Under the pieces are notes generated by a model that was not told where the DNA came from, did not search any database, and saw only the letters and a list, made by a program, of their open reading frames with translations. From positions 1 to 64,000 of the forward strand of contig NZ_LMSI01000003.1 of assembly GCF_001428075.1 (NCBI RefSeq): a stretch of DNA of 64,000 nucleotides. The letters run 5' to 3'. Source of the DNA: Arthrobacter sp. Soil764. Lineage in GTDB: Bacteria; Actinomycetota; Actinomycetes; Actinomycetales; Micrococcaceae. Below are positions 1-10,088 of the stretch, one piece after another. Every line of letters starts with the position of its first letter. Position 1 is the stretch's first letter. Made by a program: the position numbers and the translations under genes.

Positions 1-1082
1 GCCGATACTCCGGAGTGAATTTACGTCGTGTCGTGCTCACAAGAACACCTTCCCGCAGAATCCAAGGATCCCGCTACTTCAGGTGTCCACCAACAGAGGT
101 TAACCCCACTATGGTCCCACAACAGGGGGGCTCGTTTGGGCGCAAGACAACAACACGGTCACCTGCGTTTAGGAAGACCCAGTCGTCCGTGCTCAGGCTG
201 AGGCCAAGGTTTGGCATAACTCCTCCATCAGATTGGGTTGGTTATCGGCTGGATGGCAAGCCTTGGCCAAGGGGCGCCTTGGTCTTAGCTGAACAGCGGA
301 CGTCTAAGAGGGGCGACCGACGCTGGATACGAGCCGAGTTCCGAGTTAAAGGGCGTGTTCGTACTGGTTGACGATGCCTGAGCCGACCCCCGGATGGCTC
401 AAGAAACCCGGCCAGAGGCTTGCTGACGACGTCTGCATTGGCTAGGGCGGTAAAAAATTGTCCGGGCCTTGCCTGCCGGCACGTTGCAGCGACAACAACA
501 GAAGATCGCGGGCAAGAATCCTCTGGGCAGCCACACGATCTGCATATCCACTAGCCTTGAATTTTTCTCGTGATGCCGGACCTGAAGCCCCACTATCGAT
601 CCTGTAAGACAGAGGGTCGTAAAAAATCACGTCTTCGCGTTGTCTGTCGGCATCGAAGCAGGAAGAGGGAAGCGCAGGATCAAGCCCGGCGTCGTTTTCG
701 CTGGGTTGAGGAAGGATACTGGGATACATCACGCCCAGGATCACCACAACACTTTCCGGCTGTGGGTACGTTATCGGGCCTGGAGAAAGGAAAGGTATGG
801 ATCCGCTACCCCAGGAGTGCTGCAGCCTTTCAGTAGCTGGCATATAGGTTTTGCTCCTCAACGAGGTTGTCTTCTGCTTTGGCCGTGGCGGTCACCGCTT
901 TCTTCGGCCACACGTGCCCCGGTCGCTGGACGTCGGCTCAAAATCACAGCGGCGGTCTACAGGCTCAGGGTGATTGGTCCGGAGCGGGTTTGCAGGTGAT
1001 CTTCGCTAACAGCCTTATAAGCGGATTCCTAACCCCGTGTAGGAGCTCGTAGGCAATCGCAGCAGAGGGTGCGGGAAGGGAA
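1..1082. other. Region without a recognisable gene
   Basis: About 1.1 kb at the window edge. Open frames exist on both strands (for example 15-371 plus and 442-861 minus), but they overlap each other, are rich in Arg/Ser/Pro as expected of shadow frames, and resemble no family I know. No RNA gene or clear repeat is visible. It may be decayed DNA beyond the end of the sugar locus. Confidence 0.5.
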
Positions 1083-2027
1083 CTAGACATTCATAGTTTC
1101 TAAAGCTGCTACATCAAGCGATTGATACAGGGGGTGGTGCGTTGTGAGTTCAGCCAATTTAGCAGCGCCGTCCAATGCGCTCCCAGATGGAGATACAAGG
1201 AGTGCGTTAGGCCAGGCCCTGCCCATCTGGTAGCGAAAAGGCATGCCTATAAGGGGATTAGAGAGAATACTCCCTGCCCAGCTGACATATGGCTGCGACC
1301 CAGGAAGCCAGCCTGTACGTCGAAGACTTACTCCAACAGAGTGCACCAATTCACCCGCAGCTTGATCGACAATGCGCGCGGCTACCGCATCCCGTTCAGA
1401 AAGTTCAATTATCTGCCTGGCGTAGGAAGCGACTAATGACACTCTTTCAATGTCAGACTGAATATCTATGTACGTTGTTTCTATGGTTGAGAAGTCCCGC
1501 TTGATCAGGTCGAGAATGGCTGTCTCCTCTCCTCTCCCATCGTAGGCTCTCATGGCGGCGTCGAGGCCTGCCCGGCCTATCCAGTAGCCACTCCCGGCAT
1601 CCCCCATGATGTGCCCCCAACCATCCACCCTTGCACACGTGTTTGCGCCAGTGGCCAGAGTTACTACTCCAGTTCCAGCAGCAATTGCAGAGCCTTGCCG
1701 AGAGCCGAGGCAACCGAGGTAACCGGACACTGAATCATGCGCCAAATGAACTGAAACTACGCCAACGGCCTGGCAGCTGCGGAGGACAGCTTGCGCGTCC
1801 GAATTGCTCGCTGTTAGCCCCGACATCGCTGCGGAGATTCGAACATTCCGCAGATTCAGACCTGACAGCGTCTCGCAGACTGCCCGTTCCAGTTGCGGCA
1901 TGAGCGGCATGTCGGTGAGAACTGGAGGGAGATGTCGCTCTAACTGCGTTCTACCATTGCATATCAGCCTGGCGCGAATCGATGATTGGCCTGCGTCGAT
2001 GGCAATCGTTGGGTTTGAACTACCCAT
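1083..2027 (-). CDS. BadF/BadG/BcrA/BcrD-family ATPase, probable N-acetylglucosamine-type sugar kinase
   Basis: Cytoplasmic ASKHA-fold protein of 314 aa. Visible motifs are an N-terminal phosphate-binding segment (IAIDAGQSS), a central AGTGVV loop, and the GDAGSGYWIG segment typical of the BadF family, whose sugar members phosphorylate N-acetylglucosamine or related aminosugars. The start at 2027 is chosen because GGAG lies five bases upstream; a longer frame from 2045 lacks this support. It lies on the same strand as the acetyl esterase and ABC importer further upstream, so it may phosphorylate the imported monosaccharide. The substrate is inference; the family call is firm. Confidence 0.8.
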   Translation of the reverse strand: MGSSNPTIAIDAGQSSIRARLICNGRTQLERHLPPVLTDMPLMPQLERAVCETLSGLNLRNVRISAAMSGLTASNSDAQAVLRSCQAVGVVSVHLAHDSVSGYLGCLGSRQGSAIAAGTGVVTLATGANTCARVDGWGHIMGDAGSGYWIGRAGLDAAMRAYDGRGEETAILDLIKRDFSTIETTYIDIQSDIERVSLVASYARQIIELSERDAVAARIVDQAAGELVHSVGVSLRRTGWLPGSQPYVSWAGSILSNPLIGMPFRYQMGRAWPNALLVSPSGSALDGAAKLAELTTHHPLYQSLDVAALETMNV

Positions 2028-2540
2028 ATGAGCTCCGTGTTTCAAATAAATATTTCTGAATGTGATCCAGCCGCCCTGCAGAGTCGGCTACGGTATTTTC
2101 GAGCTTTAAATTGATCTTTTTTGCAACCGCGGAGGAGCGGTCAAGCGTGATAGTAGAAATGAGTTATTGCGGCTTAAAAGACCTCCTCCTTAGCTTTTCG
2201 GGACCGCGGGCAGGCCGCGGCGGCGTGATTCCTCACCATTCTTTGAAGCGATGAAAAATAGGGTCTAGCGATATGCATAAATTTCCACGGATGAAAGTAG
2301 GGAGTTCGGGGTCAACCGGCGATCAGGGGAGGGGAATCACTGTGCGTTCCTGCGGAATGCCCGGGGGAGGCATGGACCGTCGTTCGAAGCGTCCGAGTGT
2401 GATGGGCTGCCGCCGAACCTGTGACTGCTTTTGGGAGTGTTTTCGCTGACGTCGGGGTTGAATGACCTCGGTGATGGTTCGCGGTTTGCTGAGCGGATGT
2501 ATGCACACGGCAGGCAGTGGATAGGGTTTGAAGCCGGGAG
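2028..2540. other. Intergenic region, no gene seen
   Basis: About 510 bases between the kinase and a small hypothetical gene. It contains the kinase ribosome site and a short GC-rich inverted repeat (CCGCGG at 2204-2209 and 2215-2220). Short minus-strand frames at 2312-2599 overlap one another and look like shadows. Confidence 0.5.
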
Positions 2541-2900
2541 TTAGGTGAGCTCGGTCGTGCCCACCAGACCGCCGGGAGGCACGGCCGAGGAACGTCCAAT
2601 GCTGTGATCCCGTCGGTCCGTGCGGTTGCCGTCTGCTGCCGGGGCAGCGGGCGGGGCTGTGAGCGGGCTGCCGGTCAGCTCATGCCATCGTTCGCAGGTG
2701 AGGCCGTAGGGTACCTGGGCGCTTAGAGCTACGACGTATTGTCCTGGTGCGACACGGGTGACAGCTACGCCCACCTTCTTTTGTCTTGCGGCAGGTTGCA
2801 AGGTTCTGACCGCGGCGTTCAACGCGGAGTCAAGCTCGCTTCTTGTCCTGACGGTAACTTCTAACGATTCCGGCAGCACCTTGTTTCGTTCTTTCGGCAT
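2541..2900 (-). CDS. Small hypothetical protein
   Basis: 119 aa from the ATG at 2900 (sequence begins MPKERNK). An upstream in-frame ATG at 2939 would add 13 residues. The first two thirds look like a compact folded domain: a segment with alternating charged and hydrophobic residues, then VAVTRVAPGQYVVALS and PYGLTCERW. The tail is Pro/Ala-rich and probably disordered. No signal peptide or membrane segment is visible. I do not recognise a function. It lies between sugar-use genes but has its own spacing, so co-transcription is uncertain. Confidence 0.55.
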   Translation of the reverse strand: MPKERNKVLPESLEVTVRTRSELDSALNAAVRTLQPAARQKKVGVAVTRVAPGQYVVALSAQVPYGLTCERWHELTGSPLTAPPAAPAADGNRTDRRDHSIGRSSAVPPGGLVGTTELT

Positions 2901-3065
2901 TGCTGGTCTTCTTTCTCTGGAAGCGTCCTGTTTGCACACCGGGTTTCAGTTCGCTGCCGTTTTCCCGCACAACGGCATCCGGCATGGGCGGGAAGGGGTA
3001 GATGCATGCTGGAGCAACAGGGTCAAGGTGGGAGAACTTTGTAAAATCTCCCTGATGCATGACTG

Positions 3066-4055
3066 TCACGGGGTAGTTGTGCGTGTTGTGGCGACGTGAA
3101 CGGTGACGTGGTCCAGGGCGTTTTTCAGGTCGACCATGCCTCCACCTTCGTGCCCGTTGAAGGGCCAGAGCTGAAGTCGTTTATCGGTGGAGGCGTAGTT
3201 GTTGAAAGCGGCGTGGACGGTCGATGGTGGGCATGTGGTGTCCATGAGTGCGGCGGAGACGTAGAGCGGCGCCGCAGCGCGGCGCGCGAAAAATACGCAG
3301 TCAAAATTTGCCAGTGTTTCCATGGCATCTGTTACCTCGTCGCGCCGAACACGCAGATAGCTGCCGATCTCGCCATACGGTGGGCGATCAGTTATATTGA
3401 CCGCCCGCGGAAAGTCGCACAGGAATGGCACCAAGGCAGCTGCGGCGGCGAGATCGGGAACCAGGCCGGCGGCAGCCAGGGCTAATCCGCCACCCTGGCT
3501 GATGCCGACGACGCTGATTCTCGTCGAATCCACCTGCGGCAATGTTCGTGCCGCATCGATGGCACGAACCGCATCGGTGATCAGCCGGCGGTAATAGTAA
3601 TGCTCCCTATCGAGGATTCCCCTGGTCATGAATCCTGGATGGGAAGGGCCACTGGGCCCTTCGTCTCCCGTGTTACCCACAGACCATCCCGCGCCTTGTC
3701 CCCGGGTGTCCATTTGAAAGTGGACGAACCCGCTGGATGCCCAAAAAAGGGACTCTTCCGGGTAACCCCGCCCCCCTCCATATCCGACGTATTCCACGAC
3801 GGTGGGGAGGGGGCCGTGGGCACCGCGTGGAACCCGAAGCCAGGCAGATATCCTCTGGCCCCCGAATCCGGGAAACCGTACGTCGTAGATGTCCATTGTC
3901 GTCAGCGGCGTCTCCACGGGCGTTGCTTCCGGCCGGGAATCAAACGCTCGGGCAGCGGCGAGGGTCCGCTGCCAGAATGCATCGAAATCAGCCGGTTCGT
4001 TCCCCGATCCTGTGTAGTCACGCATCAGGTCCGGGGACAGGTCAAATAGCGCCAT
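3066..4055 (-). CDS. CE7-family acetyl esterase (acetylxylan esterase / cephalosporin-C deacetylase type)
   Basis: Alpha/beta hydrolase of 329 aa, the usual CE7 length. The catalytic triad is visible as S186 (GISQGG), D272 (ALMDTTCPP) and H302 (FNGHEGG), and the family segment DTRGQG is at about 116-121. CE7 enzymes remove O-acetyl groups from oligosaccharides or small esters, usually in the cytoplasm; no signal peptide is seen here. The start is supported by AGGAG six bases upstream. It lies downstream of the ABC importer genes on the same strand, so a role in deacetylating imported sugar fragments is likely but inferred. Confidence 0.9.
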   Translation of the reverse strand: MALFDLSPDLMRDYTGSGNEPADFDAFWQRTLAAARAFDSRPEATPVETPLTTMDIYDVRFPGFGGQRISAWLRVPRGAHGPLPTVVEYVGYGGGRGYPEESLFWASSGFVHFQMDTRGQGAGWSVGNTGDEGPSGPSHPGFMTRGILDREHYYYRRLITDAVRAIDAARTLPQVDSTRISVVGISQGGGLALAAAGLVPDLAAAAALVPFLCDFPRAVNITDRPPYGEIGSYLRVRRDEVTDAMETLANFDCVFFARRAAAPLYVSAALMDTTCPPSTVHAAFNNYASTDKRLQLWPFNGHEGGGMVDLKNALDHVTVHVATTRTTTP

Positions 4056-4250
4056 GGCGTGCTCCTGGTCGACGATGAGAGTTGAGAGAGATCTCTTGCT
4101 GCTGACGGCTCCAGGTGGGAGCTGGTTTTGTCATCACAGGCTTCTAAGCTGTGCCTCAACTTTTCTGAGGTCTTTGACCGTGATGCGGTCACCACTTCGG
4201 TCTGAGATGTCGAGTGTCACTGCTCCTGTAGGACCGGTGACATCCGCTGT

Positions 4251-5132
4251 TTATCCCTTTAGGCCGGACTGGGCGAGCCCTTCTACGAACTGGCGTTGGG
4301 CGATGACAAAAACTATCAGCACAGGCACGGCCGTCATGCTGGCAGCGGCCAGTTGCACGTTCCACATAGGCCCGCTGTAGGCATCAGTGAATCGGGTCAG
4401 CGCCTGTGGCAGCGTGAAGAGATCGGGGGAGGAGAGATAAACCGTTGGTTCCAGATACAGGTTCCATACGTTCAAGAACGTGAAAATTGCAACAGCTGCC
4501 AAAGCAGGCCGTGCCAGTGGCATCGCGATCCGCCACCAGATTCCTGGCCGGCCGAGTCCGTCCAGCCGTGCTGCCTCCTCAAGTTCCGTCGGCAGGGCGA
4601 TGAAAAATTGGCGCATGATGAATGTGGCAAGGACGCTTGGCGCGCCAAAGGATGTCACCAGTATGAGCGGCCAGTGTGTGTTGACCAGTCCAGCGGCATT
4701 GAACATCTGAAACAGCGGGACGATGGTAACTTCACTGGGCACAAGCAGACCCGCAAGCACGAGGAGAAACAGGATATTCTGCCCCCGGAAACGGATCCTT
4801 GCGAAGGCGTAGCCGGCCATAGAGGAAACGAGCATGGTCAGGACCGTGACTACTGCCGCGATGTACAGGCTATTGAAGTATTGTCTGGCGAACGGTTGGA
4901 AGGTGAAAGCCTGCAGGTACCCCCGGAGGGAAGGTTCCACCGGTAAGGGTGTGGGCGGAAAGGCAAGGATCTCATTGATTGATTTGAAGGATGAGGTGAT
5001 CATCCACCAGGTCGGGAAGACGAAGGGAACGGCCATAACAGCCAATAGCAGGTATAGCGCTGCCCTGGTCCAGCGCTTTCCGAACCTCAGCCCGGTCCCG
5101 ATGGAGGGTCCGGTTAACTCACTAGTTCTCAT
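4251..5132 (-). CDS. Carbohydrate ABC transporter permease, MalG type (CUT1)
   Basis: Inner-membrane permease of 293 aa with about six transmembrane segments. The EAA loop contacting the ATPase is visible as ELEEAARLDGLGRPGIWWRI. The ATG at 5132 is preferred because it overlaps the end of the preceding permease gene by 11 bases, as expected of coupled permease genes; the longer open frame from 5225 reads a shadow of that gene. With the upstream permease and binding protein it forms a CUT1 importer. No ATPase gene is nearby, so a shared MsiK-like ATPase encoded elsewhere is the likely partner (inference). Confidence 0.9.
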   Translation of the reverse strand: MRTSELTGPSIGTGLRFGKRWTRAALYLLLAVMAVPFVFPTWWMITSSFKSINEILAFPPTPLPVEPSLRGYLQAFTFQPFARQYFNSLYIAAVVTVLTMLVSSMAGYAFARIRFRGQNILFLLVLAGLLVPSEVTIVPLFQMFNAAGLVNTHWPLILVTSFGAPSVLATFIMRQFFIALPTELEEAARLDGLGRPGIWWRIAMPLARPALAAVAIFTFLNVWNLYLEPTVYLSSPDLFTLPQALTRFTDAYSGPMWNVQLAAASMTAVPVLIVFVIAQRQFVEGLAQSGLKG

Positions 5133-6081
5133 GGAACACCCACCTTTTGCGCATTTGCCATTGCAGGACAGTGAGCGCCAAGACCACGAGGAAGAGAACG
5201 ATGGCCAGGGTCGATCCGTATCCAAAGTGGTGGAAATCGAAGGCTTGCTGGAAAAGGTAGTACACGAGGACCGTGGTCGAGAGGCCTGGGCCTCCCTGGG
5301 TGAGCACTGCGATCTGCGCGAATACCTGAAGGGATCCGACGATGGTGATAATGATCGTCAATAGAAGCGTGGGCGAAATCAGCGGGAGGGTTATCCGGCG
5401 AAATACGGTGCGGCTTGTTGCCCCATCAACCCGTGCTGCTTCATAGAGTTCCGTGGGTACACCCTGTAGGGCGGACAGGAACAGGACCATGTTCAACCCC
5501 ACATTTTTGAATATCTGCACGACGATCACGGCGGCCATGGCGGTAGGCCCGCTCTGCAGCCAGTTAGGTCCTTGTATGCCTACAGCGTGCAGAATCCCGT
5601 TGATTCCCCCGTTGTCCTGGAGCAGGAACCCCCACACGAGGGTCCACGCGACCAGGGAGACGACGACGGGGGAAAAAAAGAGTGTTCGGAACACCGCTAT
5701 TCCTCGGCCCTGGCGGTTGAGCATAACCGCCAGGAGCAGGGCCAGGGGGATGTTGATTGCTACGAGACCCACGGAGAATATGACAGTAGCGAGAATTACT
5801 TCACCAAATTGCGGGTCCGAGACGAGCTGCCGGTAGTTCGCTGCTCCGACGAATTTGAAGGTTCCTGCCAGCACGTTCCATTCGTTGAAGCTGTAGTAAA
5901 AAACGAGAGACAGCGGGACGATCACGAAGGTGAGGATCCCCAAAACCTGTGGTGCCACGAAAAGATAGCCGGTGACAGCGTCGCGGCGGCGGTTCAGCCG
6001 GGAGGGCCGGCGGGATTGACGGGTGGTGGACCGGCCCGGGGGAGCCCCCCGGACCGGCGTTACCTTGCTTAGAACAGACAC
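5122..6081 (-). CDS. Sugar ABC transporter permease, MalF type (CUT1)
   Basis: Permease of 319 aa. A basic N-terminal segment precedes the first transmembrane helix (YLFVAPQVLGILTFVIVP), and the EAA loop is ELYEAARVDGATSRTVFRRI. It starts eight bases after the binding-protein gene and overlaps the MalG-type gene by 11 bases, so the three are one transcription unit. It forms the heterodimeric channel with its neighbour for importing an oligosaccharide. The substrate is probably a product of the PL8 lyase encoded nearby, which is inference from context. Confidence 0.92.
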   Translation of the reverse strand: MSVLSKVTPVRGAPPGRSTTRQSRRPSRLNRRRDAVTGYLFVAPQVLGILTFVIVPLSLVFYYSFNEWNVLAGTFKFVGAANYRQLVSDPQFGEVILATVIFSVGLVAINIPLALLLAVMLNRQGRGIAVFRTLFFSPVVVSLVAWTLVWGFLLQDNGGINGILHAVGIQGPNWLQSGPTAMAAVIVVQIFKNVGLNMVLFLSALQGVPTELYEAARVDGATSRTVFRRITLPLISPTLLLTIIITIVGSLQVFAQIAVLTQGGPGLSTTVLVYYLFQQAFDFHHFGYGSTLAIVLFLVVLALTVLQWQMRKRWVFHEN

Positions 6082-6089
6082 GCGCGTTC

Positions 6090-7391
6090 CTAACCGGCCA
6101 GGAGGGGTTTGATCGCACTGCAGACATTGTTCAGCACGCTCGACACGTCAGCTGTGGGCTGCCACATCGGGTCCAGGGCGGCCTTCACTTTTTGGGAGAT
6201 TTCAGCCGAGTTGGTGTGGCTGGCTTTGGTTTGACCTTCTGCGATGCCCTTGATGACTGCGTTCTGGATTTGCTCTTTGGAGAGGAGCTTATTCGTGGCG
6301 GCCAGGGTGTCGGCCGTCAGAAGCGAGGTCCGGGGCGGCGGGAAGAACTGAGCGAGCTGTTTGGCATTGGAGGGGTTGGTGAGGTAGGCGATAAAGTCCT
6401 CGGACTCCTGGACGTGGGAGCCCTTCGCCAGCGCTCCGACGCCGGCTTGGCCGACCACAGAGTAGGAGCCTTTGGTAGCGGTGGGCAGCGGCAGGACATT
6501 CCAGCCGAACTTGGCGTCTTTCAGGAGTGAAGCGCGCGAAATTTGGGTGACGGTAAATGCGGAATCGCCTGCGAAGAAGTCCGGGCTGGTACCAGGCCCG
6601 GGAAATGCGTGCTGTTTGAAGATGCCGTCGTGGATGTAGGTGAAGGCCGTATTCATTTCGGGGGAGTTGAAGGTGCAGGATTTCCCGTCACTGCTCCAGG
6701 GAGCGGCTCCCCAGGCGTTCCACACGGAGGCCAGGTTGGACCAGTCAGAGTAGTTGAAGTCACGGATGATGATGCCGTCCTTATCCGTTTTGGCCTTAAC
6801 CATCGAGCCGAGGGCTGCCAGGTCCTGCCAGTTCCATTTCCCTTGTGACTGCAGCTCTGCCGATGTTGGAAGGCCGGCCTGTTTGAGCAGACTGTCATTT
6901 GCGAACATCACCAAGGGGGAGGTCGAAAAGGGATATGCGTAGAGCTGGTTGTCCTGGGTCCAGAGCTTGGTTGTTTCGCTGTTCAGGTCTGCGTAGTTGT
7001 AATCAGGGGCTGCTTTGAGGGTGTCGGTGAGAGGTGCGAGAGCTCCGGATTTGACGAAATCTGGCGCGTCTTTTTCGAGGACCCACGCCATGTCGGGGGC
7101 GTTGCCACCGGCGATCTGGGTGGTCAGCGTTGACGTGTAGTCCGCCACCGGCAGTGAATCAAACGTGATCTCTTTGATTTCAGGGTGCGATTTTTTGTAG
7201 CTGTCCGCAACGGATTTGAACAAGGCGAGTTGTGTCGCGTCCGATGTCCAGGTGGTCATGCGCAGGGTGACGCTTCCAGGGGCGGCGGAAGTATGAGTGC
7301 TGCTTGCTTCGGTCGCTCCTCCGCAGCCGGCAAGAGTCAGTGCCGTTGCTGCCAGCAGCGCCACTCCTGTCAGCTTCTTTGCTGGTTTCAT
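6090..7391 (-). CDS. Extracellular sugar-binding lipoprotein of the ABC importer
   Basis: 433 aa. A lipoprotein signal peptide ends in the lipobox LTLAGC, with C23 the expected lipidated residue. The mature part has the features of family 1 extracellular solute-binding proteins (segments such as GGNAPDMAWV and WNWQDLAALGS). It should capture an oligosaccharide outside the membrane and deliver it to the two downstream permeases. It begins 14 bases after the FAD oxidoreductase gene, consistent with a LacI-headed operon running from 10.07 kb down to about 4.25 kb. Confidence 0.92.
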   Translation of the reverse strand: MKPAKKLTGVALLAATALTLAGCGGATEASSTHTSAAPGSVTLRMTTWTSDATQLALFKSVADSYKKSHPEIKEITFDSLPVADYTSTLTTQIAGGNAPDMAWVLEKDAPDFVKSGALAPLTDTLKAAPDYNYADLNSETTKLWTQDNQLYAYPFSTSPLVMFANDSLLKQAGLPTSAELQSQGKWNWQDLAALGSMVKAKTDKDGIIIRDFNYSDWSNLASVWNAWGAAPWSSDGKSCTFNSPEMNTAFTYIHDGIFKQHAFPGPGTSPDFFAGDSAFTVTQISRASLLKDAKFGWNVLPLPTATKGSYSVVGQAGVGALAKGSHVQESEDFIAYLTNPSNAKQLAQFFPPPRTSLLTADTLAATNKLLSKEQIQNAVIKGIAEGQTKASHTNSAEISQKVKAALDPMWQPTADVSSVLNNVCSAIKPLLAG

Positions 7392-7405
7392 TTAGTGCTC
7401 CTTGA

Positions 7406-9010
7406 TTAGTAGCCGGTGATGTCGGGCCAGTGCAGTTCGACACCGGCCCCGGCGAGTAAGGTCTGAAATTCCTTCAGGATGGAAGGAGTGTTGCGTACGG
7501 CTCGGGGCTCAATCGCCCGCTCCAGGCAAAAGGCTGCTAGCCAACCTGCTGCCTCGCCGATATTCCACTCCACGGGGTGGAGCCGGAAGGCTCCATTGGT
7601 GAGGTGTGTTGTACCAACGTTTTTTCCCGCCGGGAGCAGGTTTTCCAGACGGACCGGAATCAGTGCTCCGAGGGGAATTTCAAAGGGCACCGATGGGACG
7701 TCAATATAGTTGTCGCCACAGGTGGAGGGGTGCAGGTCGATTCGGTACATGCCAACTCCGACGCTGTCGAAAAAAGTGGAGGGCTTGCCACTGCCTCGTA
7801 CGGCGACGGACAAGTCGTTTTCCACCACTGTGTATTCCGCCTTGATGCGGCGGGACTCACGTATATAGGGTGCCTGGGCAAGACCGTCGGTGGTTCCCGT
7901 GACGTCCCCGCGAAGGCGAAGTCCGGGCCAACCCTTTCCGCCGTCGGGCCGCGGCGCTTCAGTTTGCAACCAGTAGAACATTGACAACGACAACTGCCGG
8001 GCACCTTCCAAGTGCTTTTCCGGGGCCGGGCTGTCAATGATAGAACCTTCAAGGTAGTCAATCATCGGCCAGTTGACCAGGACTATGTCACTGTCGAAGT
8101 GCCCGTCAGTGAAAAGCTTCCGCGCCAGGATCCGGCGGAAGGTCCATAGCTCCCGGTCCCCGGCGGCCTGGCTCTGGTCCGCGGTGAGGGCGAGCGGATC
8201 ATCGTCGATTGTAGGCGTGAATTCACGTGTGACGATCTCGAGGGTGCGCGGATCAGGCCCCGTCAGCGAGAGCATCGGCGCTCCCCAGAACTCCGGTTCG
8301 TAGTTGCGCCAGTAGTCGTAATCCCGCGGTTTCTCAATGGTGTTATCTCCCGGGACGTGATCGATCGCGAAGCACCACGAAAAGGCCTGCATATTATCCG
8401 GGCTGGCAGTTTCGGGAGCGCTTGGCTCACCTGTTTGCTCCCGCGACTCACTGCCGGTGACATATTCCGCTCCGACGAGGGGGAGTAGTTCACCTGTTTC
8501 AGTCGCATCCAGGACAAACCCTGCGGTGATTTGGGTGAGTTCTGACGTGCGGGCATCCCTGACAGTGACACTCGTAATTCGGGTGCCCGACACTTCCGCT
8601 TCAACTGGAATCGCAGGCTGAAGAACTGTCAGGCGGCCCGTACCCAGATATGGTGCCAGCAGAGCGTCAATAACTGCAACAGCGACCTTGGGCTCCGCGC
8701 AAAGGCGGCTGACCAAGCCCGCACCGGGATTGAGATCGCTTTTTGCCCGAGCCTCCTCCGTCAGCGGATACCATGCACGGTAGTAGTCCCGGATGCCCTC
8801 CCGCAGCTTCCTGTACGAGGCCGTCACGCCGAACTGTTCCACCCATGCGTGTTCATCCATTGGAACTGCCTGGCTCGTGAGCTGCCCACCCAGCCATTGA
8901 TATTGCTCTGTCAAGACGACGCGGCGGCCGGCCTTGAGTGCGGCCAGTGCAGCCGCGACGCCACCAAGGCCACCTCCGACGATAAGAATGTCGGTGTTGA
9001 GATAGTTCAT
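7406..9010 (-). CDS. FAD-dependent oxidoreductase (FAD_oxidored family)
   Basis: 534 aa with an N-terminal Rossmann dinucleotide fold (ILIVGGGLGGVAAALAALKAG, acidic residue of the second strand at TEQ) and the conserved WLGGQLTSQ segment of the FAD_oxidored family. Proteins of this family often sit in polysaccharide-use loci and have been mislabelled xanthan lyase in databases; their sugar substrate is mostly unknown. No export signal is present. The gene overlaps the LacI gene by four bases (ATGA), so it is translationally coupled to the regulator. The oxidised substrate cannot be read from the sequence. Confidence 0.85.
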   Translation of the reverse strand: MNYLNTDILIVGGGLGGVAAALAALKAGRRVVLTEQYQWLGGQLTSQAVPMDEHAWVEQFGVTASYRKLREGIRDYYRAWYPLTEEARAKSDLNPGAGLVSRLCAEPKVAVAVIDALLAPYLGTGRLTVLQPAIPVEAEVSGTRITSVTVRDARTSELTQITAGFVLDATETGELLPLVGAEYVTGSESREQTGEPSAPETASPDNMQAFSWCFAIDHVPGDNTIEKPRDYDYWRNYEPEFWGAPMLSLTGPDPRTLEIVTREFTPTIDDDPLALTADQSQAAGDRELWTFRRILARKLFTDGHFDSDIVLVNWPMIDYLEGSIIDSPAPEKHLEGARQLSLSMFYWLQTEAPRPDGGKGWPGLRLRGDVTGTTDGLAQAPYIRESRRIKAEYTVVENDLSVAVRGSGKPSTFFDSVGVGMYRIDLHPSTCGDNYIDVPSVPFEIPLGALIPVRLENLLPAGKNVGTTHLTNGAFRLHPVEWNIGEAAGWLAAFCLERAIEPRAVRNTPSILKEFQTLLAGAGVELHWPDITGY

Positions 9011-10068
9011 TGGGCGGCTCTTTCGTTTTTGGGCGCAGCAAGAGTGGAGCCTGGCACGAAGCGGCAGTTCAGCAGAACGCGCAGCTCGGAATCAGGAATC
9101 CGCTCTTTGCTCGCAATGATTTTTGTCAGAAGCTTCACAGCTCCCGCCCCCAGGTCCTCCCTGGGAGCGCTGAGGCGTGTGAAATCGATATCGGTGGTAC
9201 CTGACCGCGGGGGATCCCCGAGAACAATGATCGAGAGATCCCCGGGTACCGAATACCCTGCTTCGGCGGCCAGTTTCAGCAGCGCCGCGGAATGGTCCTC
9301 GGACTCGAGGAACAGGACCGTTGGGCCGAAGGCTATGATCGCTTTCCATGCCTCGCTCAGGCCCTTCCCCGAGACGGTGTAGAACGTGTGTTGTGCATTT
9401 CTAAAGCCTGCAACGCCCTCCCGGAAGCCGGCCCGGCGATCCAGCACGGACTCTCCCCGGCTGTCCCTCTCTAAATAGAAAAACCGCCGATGACCCAACT
9501 GCAGGGCTCGCCTAACGAGCTCCTTCGTGGAGGAAACATAATCAACGCCAACGTACGGTACCCCTGGGGTACTCCTTCGACCTATGGCGACAAAGGAGTA
9601 GCCACCCACGACTAGTCTCCGCAGATCCTCGGTGTCCATTTCCAGACCCAGGAGAATGCATCCGTCAGCAAACGCCAAGCGGTTGTTCTGATGAAAAATT
9701 TGTCGGCGCCCGTTGACGACAGGGGCGCTGGTGAACATCAGCAAGTCACAACCCATCGTCTCTGCCGCGGACTCAATCCCTGTCAAAAGCGGAGTGTAGA
9801 AGTCCACGGTTTCATGAGGGAAAGCAGCCTCGTAGGTGAACACACCTAGAATCTGGTTCTCGCCGCCGGCGAGACGGCGTGCAGCAGGATCGGCAACATA
9901 GGTTGTTGCCCGGATCACCTCCATCACACGATCCCGTGTTTCTTTCGCGATTCGCCCCGTCGCATTCACCCGGTTGTTCAGCACCAATGACACGGTGGTT
10001 TGGCTTACACCGGCGAGCTCAGCGATGCGGCGCTGCGTCATCCTTTCCGCACCTCTTTGCACGTTCAT
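9007..10068 (-). CDS. LacI-family transcriptional regulator, first of two paralogues
   Basis: 353 aa: an N-terminal helix-turn-helix (RRIAELAGVSQTTVSLVLNNR) followed by a periplasmic-binding-type sensor domain (GVFTYEAAFPHETVDFYTPLLTG). A start at 10041 (MTQRR) is also possible. It heads the operon with the FAD oxidoreductase and importer and is closely similar to the regulator at 10788-11837. Two palindromes just upstream (10089-10104 and 10121-10136) are probable operators, so it likely represses its own operon until a sugar ligand appears. The ligand is unknown. Confidence 0.92.
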   Translation of the reverse strand: MNVQRGAERMTQRRIAELAGVSQTTVSLVLNNRVNATGRIAKETRDRVMEVIRATTYVADPAARRLAGGENQILGVFTYEAAFPHETVDFYTPLLTGIESAAETMGCDLLMFTSAPVVNGRRQIFHQNNRLAFADGCILLGLEMDTEDLRRLVVGGYSFVAIGRRSTPGVPYVGVDYVSSTKELVRRALQLGHRRFFYLERDSRGESVLDRRAGFREGVAGFRNAQHTFYTVSGKGLSEAWKAIIAFGPTVLFLESEDHSAALLKLAAEAGYSVPGDLSIIVLGDPPRSGTTDIDFTRLSAPREDLGAGAVKLLTKIIASKERIPDSELRVLLNCRFVPGSTLAAPKNERAAQ

Positions 10069-10088
10069 AGGACCCCTCGCTTACCGTC

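Noticed and set aside
15..371. 118-residue plus-strand open frame at the window start
   Set aside because: Arg/Ser/Pro-rich without family features, no clear ribosome site, and competing frames nearby; not called as a gene.
7406..9010. Xanthan lyase label for the FAD protein
   Set aside because: The protein has a clear FAD-binding fold; the lyase name is a known misannotation in this family, and the actual lyase is the PL8 gene at 12026.
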